Shown here: positions 1 through 11,284 of the stretch, in pieces | Layout: every line of letters starts with the position of its first letter | Position numbering within the stretch: the first letter of the stretch is position 1 | Assembly (NCBI GenBank): GCA_034440615.1 | Contig: JAOTOM010004342.1 | Span: 56,001 to 120,000, forward strand | DNA: 64,000 bases | Reading direction: 5' to 3' | Origin: Ashinkailepas kermadecensis | Lineage: Eukaryota; Arthropoda; Thecostraca; Neolepadidae | Notes under the pieces: model-generated | What the model was told of the DNA's origin: nothing | Seen by the model: the letters and a program-made list of their open reading frames with translations, nothing else | Database searches by the model: none | Translations under genes and position numbers: made by a program

Positions 1-1714
1 CCGCCGGACACAGGAGCGGCACAGACGACGGGTCGGTGAGCCGACACAGGAGCGGCACAGACGACGGGTCAGTGAGCCGACACAGGAGCGGCACAGACGA
101 CGGGTCAGTGAGCCGACACAGGAGCGGCACAGACGACGGGTCAGTGAGCCGACACAGGAGCGGCACAGACGACGGGTCAGTGAGCCGACACAGGAGCGGC
201 ACAGACGACGGGTCAGTGAGCCGGACACAGGAGCGGCACAGACGACGGGTCAGTGAGCCGACACAGGAGCGGCACAGACGACGGGTCGGTGAGCCGACAC
301 AGGGTCGGCACAGACGACGGGTCGGTGAGCCGGACACAAGAGCGGCACAGACGACGGGTCAGTGAGCCGACACAGGAGCGGCACAGACGATGGGTCAGTG
401 AGCCGACACAGGAGCGGCACAGACGACGGGTCAGTGAGCCGGACACAGGAGCGGCACAGACGACGGGTCAGTGAGCCGACACAGGAGCGGCACAGACGAC
501 GGGTCAGTGAGCCGACACAGGAGCGGCACAGACGACGGGTCAGTGAGCCGACACAGGAGCGGCACAGACGACGGGTCGGTGAGCCGACACAGGAGCGGCA
601 CAGACGACGGGCCAGTGAGCCGACACAGGAGCGACACAGACGACGGGTCAGTGAGCCGGACGCAGGAGCGGCACAGACGACGGGTCAGTGAGCCGACACA
701 GGAGCGGCACAGACGACGGGTCAGTGAGTGCGCCGACACAGGAGCGGCACAGACGACGGGTCAGTGAGCCGGACACAGGAGCGGCACAGACGACGGGTCA
801 GTGAGCCGACACAGGAGCGGCACAGACGACGGGTCAGTGAGCCGACACAGGAGCGGCACAGACGACGGGTCAGTGAGCCGACACAGGAGCGGCACAGACG
901 ACGGGTCAGTGAGCCGACACAGGAGCGGCACAGACGACGGGTCGGTGAGCCGACACAGGAGCGACACAGACGACGGGTCGGTGAGCCGACACAGGAGCGG
1001 CACAGACGACGGGCCAGTGAGCCGACACAGGAGCGGCACAGACGTCGGGTCGGTGAGCCGGACACAGGAGCGGCACAGACGACGGGTCAGTGAGCCGACA
1101 CAGGAGCGGCACAGACGACGGGTCAGTGAGCCGGACACAGGAGCGGCACAGACGACGGGTCAGTGAGCCGGACACAGGAGCGGCACAGACGACGGGTCGG
1201 TGAGCCGGACACAGGAGCGGCACAGACGACGGGTCAGTGAGCCGGACACAGGAGCGGCACAGACGACGGGTCGGTGAGTCCGCCGACACAGGAGCGGCAC
1301 AGACGACGGGTCAGTGAGCCGACACAGGAGCGGCACAGACGACGGGTCAGTGAGCCGACACAGGAGCGGCACAGACGACGGGTCAGTGAGCCGACACAGG
1401 AGCGGCACAGACGACGGGTCAGTGAGCCGGACACAGGAGCGGCACAGACGACGGGTCAGTGAGCCGGACACAGGAGCGGCACAGACGACGGGTCAGTGAG
1501 CCGACACAGGAGCGGCACAGACGACGGGTCGGTGAGCCGACACAGGAGCGGCACAGACGACGGGTCAGTGAGCCGACACAGGAGCGGCACAGACGACGGG
1601 TCGGTGAGCCGACACAGGAGCGGCACAGACGACGGGTCGGTGAGTGCGCCGACACGGGATCGGCACAGACGACGGGTCGGTGAGCCGACACAGGGTCGGC
1701 ACAGACGACGGGTC
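1..1714. repeat. 36/37-bp minisatellite (about 47 copies)
   Basis: Tandem copies of a 36-bp unit built on GCCGACACAGGAGCGGCACA followed by GACGACGGGTCAGTGA. Some copies have an extra G (CCGGACAC, 37 bp), and a few have a 4-bp insertion near 728, 1278 and 1647. Because 36 is a multiple of 3 and the unit lacks stops, long frames are open on both strands. They shift at each 37-bp copy, so they are not a protein. Point variants (GGTCAG/GGTCGG, GGGCCAG) are scattered along the array. It starts before the window, so its full length is unknown. Confidence 0.97.
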
Positions 1715-2253
1715 AAGGCTGTCGTCGGCCTCGGCTCGACTTGGACTCGTGTCGGCGAGTGTGTGGTGAGCCGATCGGCGCCGCCTGCCCATTGCAGCCC
1801 CGGGTGAACGCAGGTCGTGGCTCATAAATCCAGTTTTACGACCGACTTCGACAACTATGCTCGTATTGCACCGCGTATGCTATCGGCCGCCAATTAGTTT
1901 CACTTACAGACGTGCGGCATGCCGCCAACCTCGGTGGTATTGCTAACGATTTTCCCCATGCTAAATGGAGGGCGATGAAAAACAGCATGAATGAAGAGCG
2001 TCATAAATCAAGAATCAAAGTTGTACGAGACACCCATCGAAGTTGTGCGAACAATTCGACAAACATCTAAAAAGCATGTATTTGACGACTAGGGCGAAAG
2101 AGAAACAGTTCCTTTTATCAATGCAACGGAGATGGACCGGGGAATGCAAATTGGCAAGACCTGTTCGTTTTCGACATATGCATCAAAGCGCAATACCACC
2201 AAATCCCTCCACGCACACAAACAACTTACGACAGTGACCTTACTTTGCAGAGC
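1715..2253. other. Unique sequence, no gene seen
   Basis: Moderately GC-rich at the array edge, then AT-richer. Short open frames lack coding character and no RNA gene or repeat is visible. Confidence 0.6.
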
Positions 2254-2261
2254 ACTTCGCA

Positions 2262-2467
2262 CAAAGGCGCTGCCAGTGGGGCGTGAGGGGAGTGAGGCAT
2301 GCCCCCTGGCAACCAAAAAGTGCACTGGATGAAAGAATATATTTTGTGATTTTCACCACTGAAAACCAAGCTTTTTGTCTGCGCGTGAAACATGCCGAAA
2401 GTGTTCCCAGTTTTATGACATTGTTTGGGGTTAAGCCGCCCATAAGAAAATCCTGGATTCGCCACTG
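2262..2467. mobile_element. hAT-like MITE, 206 bp, with 8-bp target duplication
   Basis: The 8-bp duplication ACTTCGCA sits at 2254-2261 and 2468-2475. The ends are imperfect inverted repeats: CAAAGGCGCTGCCAG on the left, and CAGTGGCGAATCCAGG when the right end is read inward. An 8-bp duplication with CA..GGCG ends is typical of hAT-superfamily non-autonomous elements. There is no transposase, so it is non-autonomous. Assignment to hAT rests on duplication length and end sequence only. Confidence 0.75.
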
Positions 2468-2475
2468 ACTTCGCA

Positions 2476-3298
2476 ATCCTAATTAGCGCTTCCCATGTTG
2501 AACACGCCGAACCCAGAGCTTTCGGGCAGACGGATCGCGGAAGTGGAGGATTTTTGTTTGTTTGTTGCAGCTTCTTTCCAGCTCTGCAAATCCCCGTGCT
2601 GCTTTTGCACGGTCGCACACGTCTGTGCAGCTCCAATGCTCTCCAGATGGCATTTGTCACACGTCATGCATTTCCACCACCGGAGGACCTAGCCGATTCG
2701 TTCCGCTTAGTGGGGTATCCCTCGACTGAAAATGTCGTCCCACGTATAGAGAGCATCCTGGTGTAACGCAGGCCTGTATACCATATAGTCATACGTCATG
2801 TCCCGTATTTCCGGAAACCTGCTCAAATCATCACACGACGTATATGAGTCGTCTAGGGCACCTCTTCAGTTTGGCCAAGTCTCCATTCCTTGTTTTCTCT
2901 TCTGCCGAGCGCACCTGTACTTTGGTGGTCAGGTTTTGGTGCGAAAACGCTTTCTGGTCAGAAGCCCACCTTTTCACCAATTCCGTCATTTTTCGACCTT
3001 CCTTTTTAAAATCTTTTGAAACGGCTGTCCCTGCCTGGATCCACTGGCTCCCCTTTAAGGCCCGGTTCGAAGTTTATGCTGCCCACGGATCCATCCGGAT
3101 CCAGGCTGTGGATAGAAGCATTCAGCCTGACAGCTTGACCGGATCCATATTCTTCAGCTGGGGGTCGGCTGTGATGCCAAAGTCGCCGAACTTGAAAACG
3201 TCCCGACGTTGCTCCTGCCAGCCTGCCGCCATTCTATTTAGCATCACACCCAGACCAACAGCAGAGACGCGCGCTTTGTGAGCAGCGTGGTAGCCTTT
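2476..3298. other. Unique sequence with a weak kinase-like remnant
   Basis: No intact gene. GGATCC recurs between about 3038 and 3150. On the minus strand near 3140-3210 a short frame reads a DFG-containing stretch (KFGDFGIT) reminiscent of a protein-kinase activation segment, but it is short and ends in a stop. It is too little to call a gene. Confidence 0.4.
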
Positions 3299-4407
3299 TT
3301 AGCCCATCGTCGTCGTCTCTCGGTCAGATCCCACACTCCGTCTCGGGGGGGGGTGATAAAGACCCACCTCTGACTGCCCAACTAAGCGGTCCATGAACGC
3401 GAACCGGGTGTTACTGGAAAGCCCTTGATGAGTATCGCCCAGAAATGTCTTCATTTTTGTTCATCATAGAACAATCTTGTGACTCAAAATGGCGGTTTTC
3501 GTGAACAATTGATTTTCAAAAATATCTTACCCATTTGAGGACTAATTACACAGCGAATGTTACAAAAAGTAGCATTGGTCCACCATGGAAGAAAATTGGC
3601 GGTGACCTCAGGTCACTGACCTGACCTCAAACAAAAGTCCAGCATACGTGTTGAACTGTCACTGACACTGCCAAATTGTAGTCATGTGGTACGCTTCGTT
3701 TCAATATATTTAACGTGCATGAAACCTTAAAAAAAAGAAATTGTGAAGGGACAATAACCTAGGATGACCATGATCTTGTTTATGATTCATAGTATTTGTT
3801 CCATTCGGTGATTTCGGTCGTGCAATGCAAGTCTGATACTATATAGCCACGGAAACTCGAAACAAGCCATAAACAGAGGTGTCCAAACGGGGTTTGCCCA
3901 CATAGCGCACTAAATCCTTACTTCGCCTCAGGCCACACGAAGGAGGTCAATCAAATTGCAAAAGTAACTTCTCCCCGAATTTCTGCATGTACATCAAGGG
4001 CAAACATCCGGCTAGAAGAGCATGCATATTACAAAAATAGGAAACTTGGTCCAAAAATCACCTCACTGACCCGACCACAAACAAAAATCCGAGATATGCG
4101 TTTTGTGGGCACTGCCTAATTGTACTAACGCACTAAGGGTGATTTCAACATATTTCATTTCGAAAAGTTATCGATCCTGGAACAGTTTTGGAGGTGGTCC
4201 TTTGCGACCTGATTTAGATCAATGACCTGATTTAGATCAATGGCCTTACATGACTCGAGATTACAACTTCCAAACTTCCAAAATCGGACGCAACAAAATA
4301 AAGGAAAGATACTGACAATTTTGCATCGCTGCACGGCGCCGTTTTCTCTATCGCGGAAAACCCGCAAGGGGGGAGTGCATAAAAAGACCCCACGAGACCG
4401 GTGTCCA
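3299..4407 (-). mobile_element. TTAA-type non-autonomous element, about 1.1 kb, degenerate
   Basis: The left end carries two terminal motifs (CGTCTCTCGG and CCGTCTCGGGGGG) separated by TCAGATCCCACAC. The right end carries a single motif, ACCGGTCTCGTGGGG when read inward. The interior is clearly similar, in reverse orientation, to the element at 60294-61333: for example 3950-4130 aligns with the complement of about 60560-60770. Flanks read TTAG on the left and a decayed TTAA on the right, so it is an old copy. It contains TGACCTCAGGTCA at 3603-3615 and more GACCT copies after it. There is no coding capacity. Confidence 0.65.
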
Positions 4408-4414
4408 CTGGGGT

Positions 4415-5149
4415 AATGACATTTGTAAGCCCATCAGGGTGTCTCGTGTGTTTAGCATCTCATCCGCTACGAACTTAAAGGCTGGATCATCAAGATTCAG
4501 AAGTGCAATGGGATGCAACTGAGTCAAGTCGTCATCCAGCCGTGTAAACCTGCTCATCAGGCGGCATTCTTGTCATCTGTGATGGCATTGTTTGATCCGT
4601 GGTGGTAATGTTTGATCTGTGATGGTATTATTTCATGGTGTTATACACAGATACGATTCAACTAACGGAACGCCCATGATGACTTCAGCTTCACATAATG
4701 CTCGTAGGTAATCCCTGTCTTCGAAGCAGCGGGCAATGCATGCCAATTGATTAGTAACCTGTTGGCATTTGCGCAAGGAGGCATACACATCTGCATCTAG
4801 GTACAATATGAGTGTGAAGTGAGTGACAGACCATTGCATTGAATGGCTCCTTCTGCAGTCCTGTCGCGCGACATTCGTCCTCGGGTGACCGAACAGGTCG
4901 AGTCCAGCTGCGCGATTCCACGACCTGTGGTCCAACCAGCCGGGCCGCACAATCCCTGAACAGCTCCGTGATTGGGTCGTGGGTGTTTGTCGGACTGACG
5001 AGGCGTGCTGCGAAAACTTCGTCCGGACCAATGGATACATCGAGTTCTTTAGACGTCTCCACAGTCTTTCTGTTGGGGATCTCGGTCCGATGAACTTTCA
5101 ATGGTAAATATGTTGGAATGTCGCTTGTCTCGCGCTCCGATGACGTCAT
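4415..5149 (-). pseudogene. Unrecognised decayed open frame
   Basis: Two overlapping minus-strand frames (4751-5149 and 4633-5040) look like parts of one reading frame split by a shift near 4830. The second ends with a stretch of ordinary protein composition (LYLDADVYASLRKCQQ, then a Cys/Glu-rich tail). A third short frame (about 4415-4557) carries LLNLDDPAFKFVADEML and runs into the end of the TTAA-type element. A three-copy ~20-bp repeat at about 4570-4637 separates the pieces. I do not recognise the family. It could be a broken host gene or transposon ORF, and chance is not excluded. Confidence 0.3.
5141..5148. promoter_or_regulatory. CRE-like palindrome TGACGTCA
   Basis: Perfect ATF/CREB-type palindrome at the upstream edge of the minus-strand open frame. 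Binding is not shown by sequence alone. Confidence 0.3.
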
Positions 5150-5391
5150 CCCTCCACACCCACGGCGTGGGAGGTGGAGCCCGTCGTCACGAAGTTGGTT
5201 TATTTTTGCACAGCTCCTCCGGCGAAACTGCCACTCGCCGCAGATAATGTGCTAAAAACCGCAAATCTGAGGGAAGTAAAGTTTATTTTCGAGACTCAGA
5301 CGTCCTGTTGAAAGGTGTGATGTTTGTCTTCTATTTTCACTTCTTACACTGACACCGCGCCCGCGTCTGGCTTCCGGGAGCCATCATCCGG

Positions 5392-5891
5392 GTATGTAGC
5401 AGTGGCATCGTCCGGGTATGTAGCAGTGGCATCATCCGGGTATGTAGCAGTGACATCGTCCGGGTATGTAGCAGTGGCATCGTCCGGGTATGTAGCAGTG
5501 GCATCATCCGGGTATGTAGCAGTGGAATCGTCCGGGTATGTAGCAGTGACATCGTCCGGGTATGTAGCAGTGGCATCGTCCGGGTATGTAGCAGTGGCAT
5601 CATCCGGGTATGTAGCAGTGGCATCATCCGGGTATGTAGCAGTGGCATCATCCGGGTAGCAGTAGCAGTGGCATCATCCGGGTATGTAGCAGTGGCATCG
5701 TCCGGGTATGTAGCAGTGGCATCGTCGGGTATGTAGCAGTGGCACCATCCGGGTATGTAGCAGTGGCATCGTCCGGGTATGTAGCAGTGGCATCGTCCGG
5801 GTATGTAGCAGTGGCATCATCCGGGTATGTAGCAGTGGCACCGTCCGGGTATGTAGCAGTGGCATCGTCCGGGTACGTAGCAGTGGCATCC
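5392..5891. repeat. 24-bp minisatellite (about 21 copies)
   Basis: Unit CATCGTCCGGGTATGTAGCA plus GTGG, with CATC[AG]TCC variation and a few shortened copies near 5655 and 5725. The 24-bp period keeps frames open on both strands (SSGYVAVA on plus), so these frames are not evidence of a gene. Confidence 0.95.
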
Positions 5892-5971
5892 TCGCTTGCA
5901 ATCATCTCAACAATCTGCGCTTAGGCAAAGGCCGCAATAACCCTTCCAGATGCAAAATGTGCTGCCGTATC

Positions 5972-5972
5972 C

Positions 5973-6034
<62 letters not shown>
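5972..6034. repeat. (TA)n microsatellite
   Basis: About 31 uninterrupted TA dinucleotides. Confidence 0.98.
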
Positions 6035-6039
<5 letters not shown>

Positions 6040-7796
6040 CCGGATCATCCTCGAAATATTTCCTATTCCTCATCGTATAGTTTAATACCGCAACCACTGC
6101 CACCACCGCCCGAGGGCGCGACATCCGATATTTGGTATCAGTTTGTTTGTGACAAGGCGATATTCTTTTCTTACTTCTCGATACCTTTCTCTTATGCGTC
6201 TGTAAGGAAAAGATAGTGGATTATCTCGAGATGTGCTCTGGACTGCTGCGTGCAGTCGCTGGACTGCTGGACTGGTGTGCTCTGGACTGCTGCTGCACAG
6301 TTTTCGTTTCTTTCTCAAGGTCTCTTCTTCTTCTTCTTCTTGTCCGGTCCACTCCTCGTCGCTTACTTCCAGTTCAGGGTCCATGTTAATTTCACCGTGC
6401 TGAGCGTCTTGAGCGTGCAGATAACATCATGTATCATGACTATCTTTATGTTTCCAGCGTGACCTCCTTTTTCTTTTTTCTTCCATTTTTCTTCCTTCAT
6501 GTTTTCTTCCATTTTCTATCGACACATGTCTCGCCAAACATTTTTTCTCCCTCCACTCTGGTCCTCGAGAAATCCTCCACTCGGCTTCAGTCATCTTTAC
6601 CTGGTGAAGATGGGTCCACCTCTTCATGACGGATTCATCTTCACACGCTACGTCAACAAGACCAGTTTTGACATGATTGTAAAATGCATTCACAGCTTCA
6701 TGTCGGTTCCCGTTCCGCCTCTTGCTGGAAAATTATGGAAAGTAGCGAATTTCTTGCAGAGTGCCTTGCTTTTGTTGCAAGCAACTCGATGGCTTTGTGG
6801 GCGCAAGCTGCATCGTACCCAGTGCTCTATGCTATTCCAGGCAATCCGCCGTGAAGCCTTATCCCTGCTGAGCTGAGTCTTCCATGACGTTGTGACGTTG
6901 GTGACATGCGAGACGTCGTAACTTGAACGTGATCTCCTTCCCAAGAGGCAGACATCCGTCTCGAAGGGACAGCTGCTCTGTACGCTGCTCATGGTCAAGT
7001 TGTTTTGACGTCGACGATCTCCCGCATTGTGACGGACGCTTATGGTCTGATGGTGGGGAAAAGATGTGGCAAACAAATCTGGAAAAGACAGCAAAAACAA
7101 CCAATACGGGATTAGAGGTCATAGAAGACAAAATAAACTAACAATAGATGACCGGAAAATGGATTACTTTCACGCTACATCGCAGTTTATTCCGAGGTTG
7201 GAAATAAATCATGGCTGCAAATATGGAATAAAAATCATCGAATTTCTCCATGTGCTGAGCTGTGATTCCAATTCCCATCCAGAGACCGAACGAGGCCGAT
7301 ACGGTAGTATATGGATGGTATTTGGTTGACGAGTGGGGATCTGTAGAGAGTGGTCACTTGGCGTTAGGTGGAGGGTGGTAGGTGGGCAGTTATAAGTCAT
7401 TCATGAAACAGGGTGGAATTTACCACTTACTGAACACCGAATCGACATCCTTCCCAAAGATGCATCGACATCGTTCCTCTTGGTGCGTGTTTGCGAAGTC
7501 TTCACGCCTTGTTTCTCACAATATCCCATTTATAAGTATCATACTTATTATCAACATTGCGGCTCCGGGATCGTGATACCAAACGTCCTGTTGTGCAATT
7601 CCAGGTAAAGAGATTACCTATGATGTGATATGCTATGGAATGCTGGTTTATAGCATATGTATTTATATCGTTATCGTTGATATCGATATCCTCAAATTAG
7701 GTACCTCTCAAAACATGCAAAACGGGTACAGTCATATGTACTCAATAGTCTCAAAGCTGGGTTTGGAGGACTTACCAAGTATTTGAACTCCCCGTG
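6035..7796. other. Mostly unique; two doubtful minus-strand frames
   Basis: Minus-strand frames at 6082-6384 (acidic start MDPELEVSDEEW, a Glu run from a TCT microsatellite near 6325-6342, then RKKRKL) and 6427-6693 (Lys/Arg-rich C-terminus) have protein-like composition. Neither matches a family I know, and both depend partly on low-complexity sequence. The rest, to 7796, shows nothing. Confidence 0.3.
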
Positions 7797-8490
7797 GCGA
7801 TTTCGACATCTTGCTCTACTTGTTACTTATTTCGACATCTTGCTCTACTTGTTCTTATTTCGACATTTGTTTTTACTTATTTTGACATCTTGCTCTACTT
7901 GTTACTTATTTCGACATCTTGCTCTACTTGTTTTTCGACATCTTGCTCTACTTGTTACTTATTTCGACATCTTGCTCTACTTGTTACTTATTTCGACTCT
8001 TGTACTTGTTACTTATTTCGACATTTGTCTACTTGTTACTTATTTCGACATCTTGCTCTACTTTTACTTATTTCGACTCTTGCTCTACTTGTTACTTATT
8101 TCGACATCTTGTCTACTTGTTACTTATTTCGACATCTTGCTCTACTTGTTACTTATTTCGACATCTTGCTCTACTTGTTACTTATTTCGACATCTTGCTC
8201 TACTTGTTACTTATTTCGACATCTTGCTCTACTTGTTACTTATTTCGACATCTTTTTTTTTACTTTTTCGACATCTTGCTCTACTTGTTACTTATTTCGA
8301 CTCTTGTTACTTGTTACTTATTTCGACATCTTGTCTTGTTACTTATTTCGACATCTTGCTCTACTTGTTACTTTTGACATCTTGCTCTACTTGTTACTTA
8401 TTTCGACATCTTCTCTTATTTTGTTACTTATTTCGACATCTTGCTCTACTTGTTACTTATTTCGACATCTTGCTCTACTCGCTTCGACAT
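7797..8490. repeat. 29-bp minisatellite with many deleted copies
   Basis: Consensus TTACTTATTTCGACATCTTG followed by CTCTACTTG. About 25 copies, many missing 1-12 bases (TCGACTCTTG, GACATTTGTC). The irregular single-base losses contrast with the clean arrays nearby and may be real decay or sequencing/consensus error. Confidence 0.93.
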
Positions 8491-8524
8491 CGCACACCTA
8501 GTGAGAAACCATTATGTTAACACT

Positions 8525-8895
8525 GTAGGTGGGTGAGTGGTGGGCGAGTGGTGGGTGATGGGTAAACGGCGGTGGATGGTGAGTGGACGGCGGTGGATGG
8601 TGGGCGAGTGGGCGGTGGGTGATGGCGTGTGGTTGGTGGTCGGGTGGGCGGTGGGTGATGGCGTGTGGTTGGTGGTCGGGTGGGCGGTGGGTGATGGCGT
8701 GTGGTTGGTGGTCGGGTGGGTCTCTGGTGGGTGGGTAGGCGATGGGTGGTGTGCAGAGGGTGGTGGGTGATAGGTGCTGGGTCATGGCATGTTGAGGGTG
8801 GGTGGATGAGAGGTGTTGGGTCACGGTATATGGAGGGTGGCTGGGTGATGGTGGGTTGTGGGATGGGTGGGTGGGTGGGTGGTGGGTGGTCCGGG
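8525..8895 (+). repeat. G-rich degenerate minisatellite
   Basis: GGTGGGTGATGG-like repeats on the plus strand. Three exact 36-bp copies lie at about 8610-8717 (GGCGGTGGGTGATGGCGTGT plus GGTTGGTGGTCGGGTG). The tail at 8865-8885 has four GGG runs separated by single T, a canonical G-quadruplex pattern. Confidence 0.9.
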
Positions 8896-9126
8896 GGCGG
8901 CTCAGCCGGACAGTGAGGCCGACCTGCGTGCCGACTGCAGCGGGGCGGTGACAGCCGGGGTCGGGGCCGGGGCCGGCGCCGGCAGAGGGCGGACTGGGCC
9001 GTCGGTCATCGGCGCCGCCCAATTATAGCTGGCCAGCCGGACGCCACGCCGCTAATTAGCCTGTCACGTGGAGTCAGCACAAAAACAGCACCGCTGCCGG
9101 GTGGAGCCGGCCGTCAGAACTGTACT
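8896..9126. other. CpG-rich unique island
   Basis: GC-rich single-copy sequence containing CAATTA and CTAATTAG homeodomain-type sites and a CACGTG E-box near 9066. It could be regulatory, but no transcript is inferred. Confidence 0.35.
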
Positions 9127-9640
9127 CACGGAGACACGGAGACACGGAGACGCGGAGACGCGGAGACACGGAGACACGGAGACACGGAGACACGGAGACG
9201 CGGAGACGCGGAGACACGGAGACACGGAGACACGGAGACACGGAGACACGGAGACGCGGAGACGCGGAGACGCTGGAGACACGGAGACACGGAAACACGG
9301 AGACGCGGAGACGCGGAGACGCGGAGACGCTGGAGACGCGGAGACGCTGGAGACACGGAGACACAGGAGACACAGGAGACACGGAGATACACGGAGACGC
9401 TGGAGGAACGGAGACACAGGAGACACAGGAGACGCTGGAGACACGGGGAGACACGGGGAGACACGGGGATACACGGAGACACTGGAGACGCGGAGACACT
9501 GGAGACGCGGAGACACGGAGACATGGGAGACACGGAGACATGGAGACATGGAGACATGGAGACATTGAGGCACTGGCGCGGGGAGACACGGGGAGACACG
9601 GGGAGGCACGGAGAGACACGAGGACGCTAGAGGCACGAGG
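9127..9640. repeat. 8/9-bp tandem array (CGGAGACA)n
   Basis: Copies of CGGAGACA/CGGAGACG with 9-bp variants (CTGGAGACA, CAGGAGACA). The frames open on both strands are low-complexity artefacts. Confidence 0.95.
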
Positions 9641-9835
9641 ACGCTAGAGACACGAGGACGCTAGAGACAGGAGAGACACGAGAGACACGAGGGCGCTAGA
9701 GGCACAAGGATGCCAAAGACACGAGGACGCTAAAAGTACGAGTACGTTACAGACACGAGGACATTGGAAGACATTGGAGGACACAGAGACACGGAGGAAT
9801 CGATACACGAAGACACCGAGACATGAGAAACTATC
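9615..9835. repeat. Degenerate 18-bp extension of the GGAGACAC array
   Basis: Copies resembling GAGACACGAGGACGCTAG become progressively diverged toward 9835. It looks like an older, longer-period derivative of the adjacent 8-bp array. Confidence 0.75.
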
Positions 9836-10177
9836 AACAGCCATTATGATAGAGAAGGGAGAGGAGGAACAAAAATACATTGATAAAAGAAAACATATGT
9901 TCGTGGCTACCCATCGTGGCAGAAACTAGAAACTCTGGTGCAAATGGTGTCGCCATTTTCCCTTGTGGAACATACGTGTTCACCTTGGATGATGCACACA
10001 TGCACACATGGCCATTTTCATTGTCGGACATAAGTGCTCCATCTAGATGATGCGCAGGGCATAAGCGACGTTTTGGCAGATATAGCCGTTTTGACTCAGC
10101 TTAACAGAAGGTGTTGGAATGATGAACACCTCGAACAAACCAGTAGCAGGCGATGAAATGAAAACATGAGTATTGAC
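9836..10177. other. Unique sequence, no gene seen
   Basis: AT-rich, with no coding or RNA signal. Confidence 0.6.
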
Positions 10178-10594
10178 TATGCAGAGTGAGAATGAGAGTG
10201 AGAGTGTGAGTGTGAGTGTGTGAGTGAGAGTGTGAGTGAGAATGAGAGTGGGGGTGAGGGTGAGAGTGAGAGTGAGAGTGAGAATGAGAATGAAAATGAG
10301 AATGAGAATGAGAATGAAAATGAAAATGAAAATGAAAATGAAAATGAAAATGAAAATGAAAATGAAAATGAAAATGAAAATGAAAATGAAAATGAGAATG
10401 AGAGTGAGAGTGAGAATGAGAATGAGAAAGAGAATGAGAGTGATAGTGAGAGTGTGAGTGTGAGTGTGAGTGTGGGTGTGAGGGGGGTGGCAGTGGGAGT
10501 TGGAGTGGGAGTGGGAGTGGGAGTGGGAGTGGGAGTGGGAATTGGAGTGGGAGTGGGAGTGGGAATGGGAGTGGGAATGGGAGTGGGAGTGAGG

Positions 10595-10643
<49 letters not shown>

Positions 10644-10646
10644 TAA

Positions 10647-10686
<40 letters not shown>

Positions 10687-10716
10687 CGTGATAGTGAGAG
10701 TGAGAGTGATAGTGAT

Positions 10717-10750
<34 letters not shown>

Positions 10751-10770
10751 GGAGTGGGAGTGATATATTG
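10178..10770. repeat. Block-structured hexamer array
   Basis: Successive blocks of related hexamers on the plus strand: GAGTGA/GTGTGA, then AATGAA (10315-10395), GAGTGA, GTGAGT, GGGAGT (10495-10590), and GAGTGA again to 10770. The period of 6 gives Ser-Glu repeats on plus and Ser-His/Leu-Thr on minus, which are not genes. Confidence 0.97.
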
Positions 10771-10929
10771 AGCCAGAGAGAGTGAAAGATACAGAGAGTG
10801 AAAGGTAAAGAGAGTGAAAGATAAAGAGAGTGAAAGATAAAGAGAGCGAAAGATAAAGAGAGTGAAAGATAAAGAGAGTGAAAGATAACGAGGGTGAAAG
10901 ATAAAGAGAGTGAAAGATAAAGAGAGATA
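10771..10929. repeat. 16-bp array AAAGAGAGTGAAAGAT
   Basis: About nine copies with few substitutions, directly adjoining the hexamer array and probably derived from it. Confidence 0.92.
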
Positions 10930-10965
10930 GTGACATTTGCCACACAAAATTGCAAAATTGTACAT

Positions 10966-11119
10966 GCAATTGCTCAGTTGGTTAGAGCGCCGGCCTGCAC
11001 TGGTTTCCCCTGTCCTGGCAAAACAGAGTTCGAGTCGCTTCGCGCGCTCGCATTTAGCCACCGGCTGGGAGGGTCAGCTGGCAGCTGGTCCGGGTGGATC
11101 AGGTCAGTCGGCAACTGGA
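10966..11119 (+). mobile_element. tRNA-derived SINE-like unit
   Basis: An A-box-like GCTCAGTTGGTTAGAGCG at about 10973-10990 and a B-box-like GAGTTCGAGTCGC at about 11026-11038 form a tRNA-like head with pol III internal promoter spacing. The cloverleaf is incomplete, so this is not a tRNA gene. A non-tRNA body follows (CCACCGGCTGGGAGG...). Seen: both boxes. Inferred: SINE identity. Ends and target duplication are not clear. Confidence 0.6.
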
Positions 11120-11284
11120 TACCTATGTAGCTCCAATCATTAGCCATGCAGGACACCCATGCAGCTCCACTCACTAACCATGCAGGACACCCATTCAGCT
11201 CCATTCACTTGCCATGCAGGACACCCATGCAGCTCCACTCACTAACCATGCAGGACACCCATGTAGCTCCACGCACTAACCATG
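11120..11284. repeat. 34-bp tandem repeat (about 5 copies)
   Basis: Unit CCATGCAGGACACCCATGCA plus GCTCCACTCACTAA, spaced exactly 34 bp at 11144, 11178 and 11212. It abuts the SINE body. Confidence 0.93.

Noticed and set aside
1..1714. CRISPR-like array
   Set aside because: No unique spacers; units abut directly, and the window is eukaryotic in character.
5324..5905. Possible repetitive surface protein (SSGYVAVA repeats)
   Set aside because: Antisense frames are equally open and flanking sequence has no signal peptide or splice context.
10966..11045. Functional tRNA gene
   Set aside because: A and B boxes are present, but acceptor and anticodon stems do not pair, and a non-tRNA body follows.
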